Of a stretch of DNA of 64,000 bases, positions 60,945 through 64,000 are shown piece by piece. Positions within the stretch are counted from its first letter, which is position 1, and the number at the start of each line of letters is the position of its first letter. Position numbers and translations under genes: made by a program. The notes beneath the pieces are model-generated. The model was not told the DNA's origin. It saw nothing but the letters and a program-made list of their open reading frames with translations, and made no database searches. Source of the stretch: Marinobacter sp. (GTDB lineage Bacteria; Pseudomonadota; Gammaproteobacteria; Pseudomonadales; Oleiphilaceae); assembly GCA_014359475.1 (NCBI GenBank), contig JACIZI010000006.1, positions 1 to 64,000 on the forward strand, written 5' to 3'.

Positions 60945-62660
60945 TTGCAAACATCCCTTCCGCAAACCGCCTCGCTGAGAATACTCATCGCCGAGGACAG
61001 CGACAGTGACCGGCTGATACTGACCCGACTGGTCAGTCGGCTGGGGCATCAGGTGATCGAGGCCACTGACGGTGCCGAAGCGGTGCGGCGGTTCCGGGAA
61101 GCTAAGCCCGACCTGGTTCTGCTGGACGCCCTGATGCCCCGTATGGATGGCATGGAGTGTGCCCGGCAGATCAAGGCGCTGGCGGGTGACGAGTTGGTGC
61201 CTGTGATATTTCTCACGTCCCTGACCGATGCCGGATCACTGGCGGACTGCCTGGATGCAGGCGGCGACGATTTTATTGCCAAGCCCTACAACCGGGTAAT
61301 ACTGGCGGCCAAGATCCAGGCATTCAATCGCATGCGGGTCATGCATCGGACCCTGACCCAGCAGCGTGACAACATTCGGGCCCGTAACGAACAATTGCTG
61401 GATGAGCAGTCCATTGCCAAGCGGGTATTCGACAACGTGGCCCATACCGGCTGTCTGGATGCTCCCCATATCCGCTATTACGCATCCCCCATGTCCATTT
61501 TTAATGGCGACATCCTGTTTGCGTGCCCGCGGCCGGCCGGTGGCATGCATATTCTGATCGGCGATTTTACTGGTCACGGCCTGCCGGCGGCGATCGGGGC
61601 CATGCCGGTGGCGGAAATTTTCTACGGAATGACCACCAAGGGGTTTGCCGCCAGTGAGGTGCTGCAGGAAATCAACCAGAAACTGCGCCGGATCCTGCCC
61701 ACCGGCATGTTCTGCTGTGCTGCCATGGTGGAGGCGGACTTCCACCTCGGGCAGGTGGGTATCTGGAACGGTGGCCTGCCGGACGGCTTTTTGCTCCGGC
61801 GCGCCGGCGGCAAGACGGTGGTGCATTCCACCCACCTGCCGCTGGGGGTGCTGGACCCGGATCACTTCGATGCCACCCTGGTGTATCACATGGCAGAACC
61901 CGGGGATTCACTGCTGTTGATGACAGATGGTGTGCTTGAGGCTTCGGGTGCAGACGATATCATGCTGGGTGAAGAGGGGGTGCGCAGTGCCGTGAGCGCC
62001 TGGGGTTCTGGTGCCGGGGTGGTGGAGCATCTGGTCGATCGGGTAAGGGAGCATACGAATCGACAGCCGGACAAAGATGACATGACACTTATTGCCCTGG
62101 AGATTGTGGAAGAGCAGGAGGACACTGGTTTCGCTGCTACACTTGGGCAGTCTGCACTGCAGGGACCGGTGCAGTGGGCCTGCAGCTACGAAATCTCCGG
62201 CCCCACCCTGGGACGTTTCAGCCCTTTGCCACTGTTACTCCATGTCTGTACTCAGGTATCAGGGTTGCGAAGGTGCAGCGGAGCAATCTACACCATGCTG
62301 GCGGAGCTCTATAACAACGCGCTGGAACACGGTGTGCTCCGGCTGCCGTCAGAATGGAAGGCGTCTGCGGGGGGATTCGCCCGTTACTATCTGGAGCGGC
62401 AGAGGCGGCTCTGCAGTGTGGAGGACCACTTTATCCGTTTCGAGCTGCGGCACAGACAGACGGATAGCGGGGGTGAACTGACCATTACTTGCGAGGATAG
62501 CGGAGAGGGGTTTGATCCTGCTCAGACCGGCCCCCACAAAGAAGATGGAGCTTGTTATGCCGGTCGGGGCCTGATGTTGCTGCAGGAGCTGGCCGACGAA
62601 ATGACCATAAACATGCCCGGCAACCGGGTAGAAGTTGTTTATCACTGGCAGGCCACCTGA
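60945..62660 (+). CDS. hsbR: response regulator with SpoIIE phosphatase and HATPase domains (HsbR-like)
   Basis: This 571-residue regulator has a receiver domain with D61 (PDLVLLDALMPRMDG), a PP2C/SpoIIE phosphatase domain (about 175-385; GDFTGHGLPAAIGAMP, LLLMTDGVLE, DDMTLIALEI) and a C-terminal HATPase domain (YNNALEHGVL, ITCEDSGEGFD, GRGLMLLQELADE). It should dephosphorylate or phosphorylate the STAS protein depending on receiver phosphorylation. I chose the TTG at 60945 because GGGAGGG lies just before it; a TTG at 60924 adds seven residues. Confidence 0.87.
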   Translation: MQTSLPQTASLRILIAEDSDSDRLILTRLVSRLGHQVIEATDGAEAVRRFREAKPDLVLLDALMPRMDGMECARQIKALAGDELVPVIFLTSLTDAGSLADCLDAGGDDFIAKPYNRVILAAKIQAFNRMRVMHRTLTQQRDNIRARNEQLLDEQSIAKRVFDNVAHTGCLDAPHIRYYASPMSIFNGDILFACPRPAGGMHILIGDFTGHGLPAAIGAMPVAEIFYGMTTKGFAASEVLQEINQKLRRILPTGMFCCAAMVEADFHLGQVGIWNGGLPDGFLLRRAGGKTVVHSTHLPLGVLDPDHFDATLVYHMAEPGDSLLLMTDGVLEASGADDIMLGEEGVRSAVSAWGSGAGVVEHLVDRVREHTNRQPDKDDMTLIALEIVEEQEDTGFAATLGQSALQGPVQWACSYEISGPTLGRFSPLPLLLHVCTQVSGLRRCSGAIYTMLAELYNNALEHGVLRLPSEWKASAGGFARYYLERQRRLCSVEDHFIRFELRHRQTDSGGELTITCEDSGEGFDPAQTGPHKEDGACYAGRGLMLLQELADEMTINMPGNRVEVVYHWQAT

Positions 62661-62697
62661 TTGGCAGAGGCTGGCCCGGATTATTCAGGGGGAAGTC

Positions 62698-63054
62698 ATG
62701 AGCGAGAAGAAGCCGCACCTTGATGAAGAAGCACTGGCGGAGCTCAGGGATGTGATGGAAGACGAGTTTCCTGTGCTGATTGAAACCTACATCAACGACT
62801 CCCGGGAGCGCATCAGCGCCTTGCAGGAAGCCATCGGGTCCGGCGATGCGGAAGAGTGCTGCAAGACCGCCCACAGTTTCAAGGGTAGCTCTATCAATAT
62901 CGGAGCCCCCCGGCTGGGGGACATCTGTTTCAGCACGGAACAGGCCGCCCGCGCGTCCCGGATGTCAGATTGCGCGAACTACCTGTCTGAAATTGAAGAA
63001 GAATTCCGGACAGTCCGGGAGTTGTTCCGTGACCGTTTCGGTGCCGGGGACTAG
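62698..63054 (+). CDS. hptB: Hpt-domain phosphotransfer protein (HptB-like)
   Basis: This 118-residue single-domain histidine phosphotransfer protein has the phosphorylated H59 in CCKTAHSFKGSSINIGAPRLG. In Pseudomonas HptB takes phosphate from hybrid kinases and passes it to HsbR, linking swarming, biofilm and FlgM control. I chose the ATG at 62698 after GGGGGAAG; an ATG at 62635 lies inside the upstream gene. Confidence 0.9.
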   Translation: MSEKKPHLDEEALAELRDVMEDEFPVLIETYINDSRERISALQEAIGSGDAEECCKTAHSFKGSSINIGAPRLGDICFSTEQAARASRMSDCANYLSEIEEEFRTVRELFRDRFGAGD

Positions 63055-63069
63055 GCCCTTCAGCTATTC

Positions 63070-63085
63070 TGGCATTGCTTTTGCT
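63070..63085 (+). promoter_or_regulatory. sigma-54 promoter upstream of fliK
   Basis: TGGCATTGCTTTTGCT has GG-N10-GC spacing and a TTGCT -12 element. It lies 50 bp before the fliK ATG, in the short gap after the hptB-like gene. Confidence 0.6.
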
Positions 63086-63134
63086 GAGTACTCAGGAAAC
63101 CAGAACTCATCCCGAAAAGCGGCAAGAGGTTGCC

Positions 63135-64000
63135 ATGAACCAGATGCTGTTACCCCAGACTTCTCCTTCCAGCGAGCCCGGCCACCTGTCGAAGCAACCG
63201 GACAGGGCCAAATCCGGCAACAGCCAGTTTGATGAAGTGTCCCGGGCGGAGGAGAAGCGCCTGGCCCGCAAACAGGCAGACCGCCAGCAAGGCCAGAAAG
63301 GCCAGAAAGAAAGTGCCCGGCCGGCAGAACAGGGCAGCGCGCAGAAAACCGAAAACGCATCTGGACGGCCTGCCGGGAATGATCGTTCAGAAGCGACCGA
63401 TGCAGTATCCCGCAAGGACACAGACGACACCGATGCGCCCGAACAGCAACCAACGGCTCAGGTCACTGAACTGCAAACGACTGAACTGGCAGAACAGCCC
63501 TTGTTGTTCTCCTTCGGCTTGCCCCAGCCGCTTTCCGGCAAGGGCCCGACAGATGCGCCTTCCGGAGAAGGAATTCCCGCCACCGGGAACCTGTTGCCCG
63601 GTGCCCGGTTGGGGAGCATGGGCGAGGGGGACAATGGCATGGTCAAGAGCATGTTAATGACGGCCCTGGGCAAAACCGACGAAGCGCCCGGCAAGACCGC
63701 CTCCCTCCAGTTTGCAGACCTGATGCCGGCCCAGGGTGAGCAGGCACTTTCGCGTATTCCTGACCCTTCCGCCCTGGTCAGCGGCCAGCGACTGAATGCT
63801 GCACCGGATTTGTCGCCGCAGCAACAAACGGCCCTGAACGGCCGTATGCCTGGTGAACCCGTCCCTCTGAAGGGGTATGCCACGTCGGTGGAGGTTCCGG
63901 TGGGGCAGGCGGAATGGGGCGACAAGGTGATGGGCAAGCTCACCTGGCTGACCGCCAATAAAATGTCTGTCGCAGAAATACACCTGACACCGCCGGATAT
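63135..64000 (+). CDS. fliK: flagellar hook-length control protein FliK, 5' part
   Basis: This is an open frame of at least 288 codons that leaves the window. The N-terminal part is Gln-, Pro- and Glu-rich and low in complexity, as in FliK rulers. The last visible residues (QAEWGDKVMGKLTWLTANKM then AEIHLTPPD) begin the conserved FliK C-terminal domain that switches export specificity. I chose the ATG at 63135. The missing 3' end is due to the window edge, not to a mutation. Confidence 0.85.
   Translation, partial: MNQMLLPQTSPSSEPGHLSKQPDRAKSGNSQFDEVSRAEEKRLARKQADRQQGQKGQKESARPAEQGSAQKTENASGRPAGNDRSEATDAVSRKDTDDTDAPEQQPTAQVTELQTTELAEQPLLFSFGLPQPLSGKGPTDAPSGEGIPATGNLLPGARLGSMGEGDNGMVKSMLMTALGKTDEAPGKTASLQFADLMPAQGEQALSRIPDPSALVSGQRLNAAPDLSPQQQTALNGRMPGEPVPLKGYATSVEVPVGQAEWGDKVMGKLTWLTANKMSVAEIHLTPPD

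Noticed and set aside
63135-64000. Truncated fliK as a pseudogene
   Set aside because: The frame is open to the last base, so the missing end is caused by the window limit.

Overview
The window looks like chromosomal DNA of a marine gammaproteobacterium close to Marinobacter or Pseudomonas. This is inferred from the lexA-sulA pair, the fleQ/fleS/fleR-fliEFGHIJ flagellar order, HptB-HsbR-HsbA-type genes beside the flagellar operon, and tamA-tamB. No rRNA, tRNA, CRISPR array, phage gene or intact transposase was seen.

Region 1 (about 1-36.6 kb) is a very large nitrogen-scavenging locus for N-heterocycles. On the minus strand it holds an AtzD/barbiturase-family ring-opening hydrolase, an AtzH-like protein, an NMT1/THI5-type ABC transporter and a LysR regulator. 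Next come a cupin, two biuret-hydrolase-like cysteine hydrolases and a BMP-type nucleobase/nucleoside ABC importer (system A). A GntR regulator and a formamidase follow on the plus strand. System B is a second complete BMP-type importer with a RutB-like hydrolase and a YdfG-like dehydrogenase. Then come rutR and a full rutABCDEF operon for uracil ring cleavage, without the rutG permease. After these lie an 8-oxoguanine-deaminase-like amidohydrolase, a 2OG-Fe(II) oxygenase, three NMT1/THI5-type binding proteins with two ATPase/permease pairs, and a guanine/cytosine-deaminase-family enzyme. Sigma-54 -24/-12 promoters stand before most of these units, and RutR-like palindromes stand before five of the transcripts. 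This suggests one nitrogen-limitation regulon controlled by NtrC and RutR.

Region 2 (36.7-46.2 kb) has a voltage-sensor-like membrane protein without a visible pore, a pair of acyl-CoA dehydrogenases of which one lacks the usual catalytic Glu motif, and tamA-tamB. Region 3 (46.2-49.3 kb) has an orphan amidoligase-like gene, lexA-sulA with an SOS box, and two small conserved genes.

Region 4 (49.5 kb to the end) is flagellar: a FliT-like protein, fleQ, fleSR, fliEFGHIJ, an anti-anti-sigma/SpoIIE-response-regulator/Hpt trio, and the start of fliK, which runs off the window. Sigma-54 promoters precede fleS, fliE and fliK.

A dispersed 35-53 bp repeat occurs three times (near 101, 508 and 26812). 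It always sits at the 3' end of a reading frame and in the same orientation as that frame. Two of the copies bracket most of Region 1, and one supplies the last codons of rutF.
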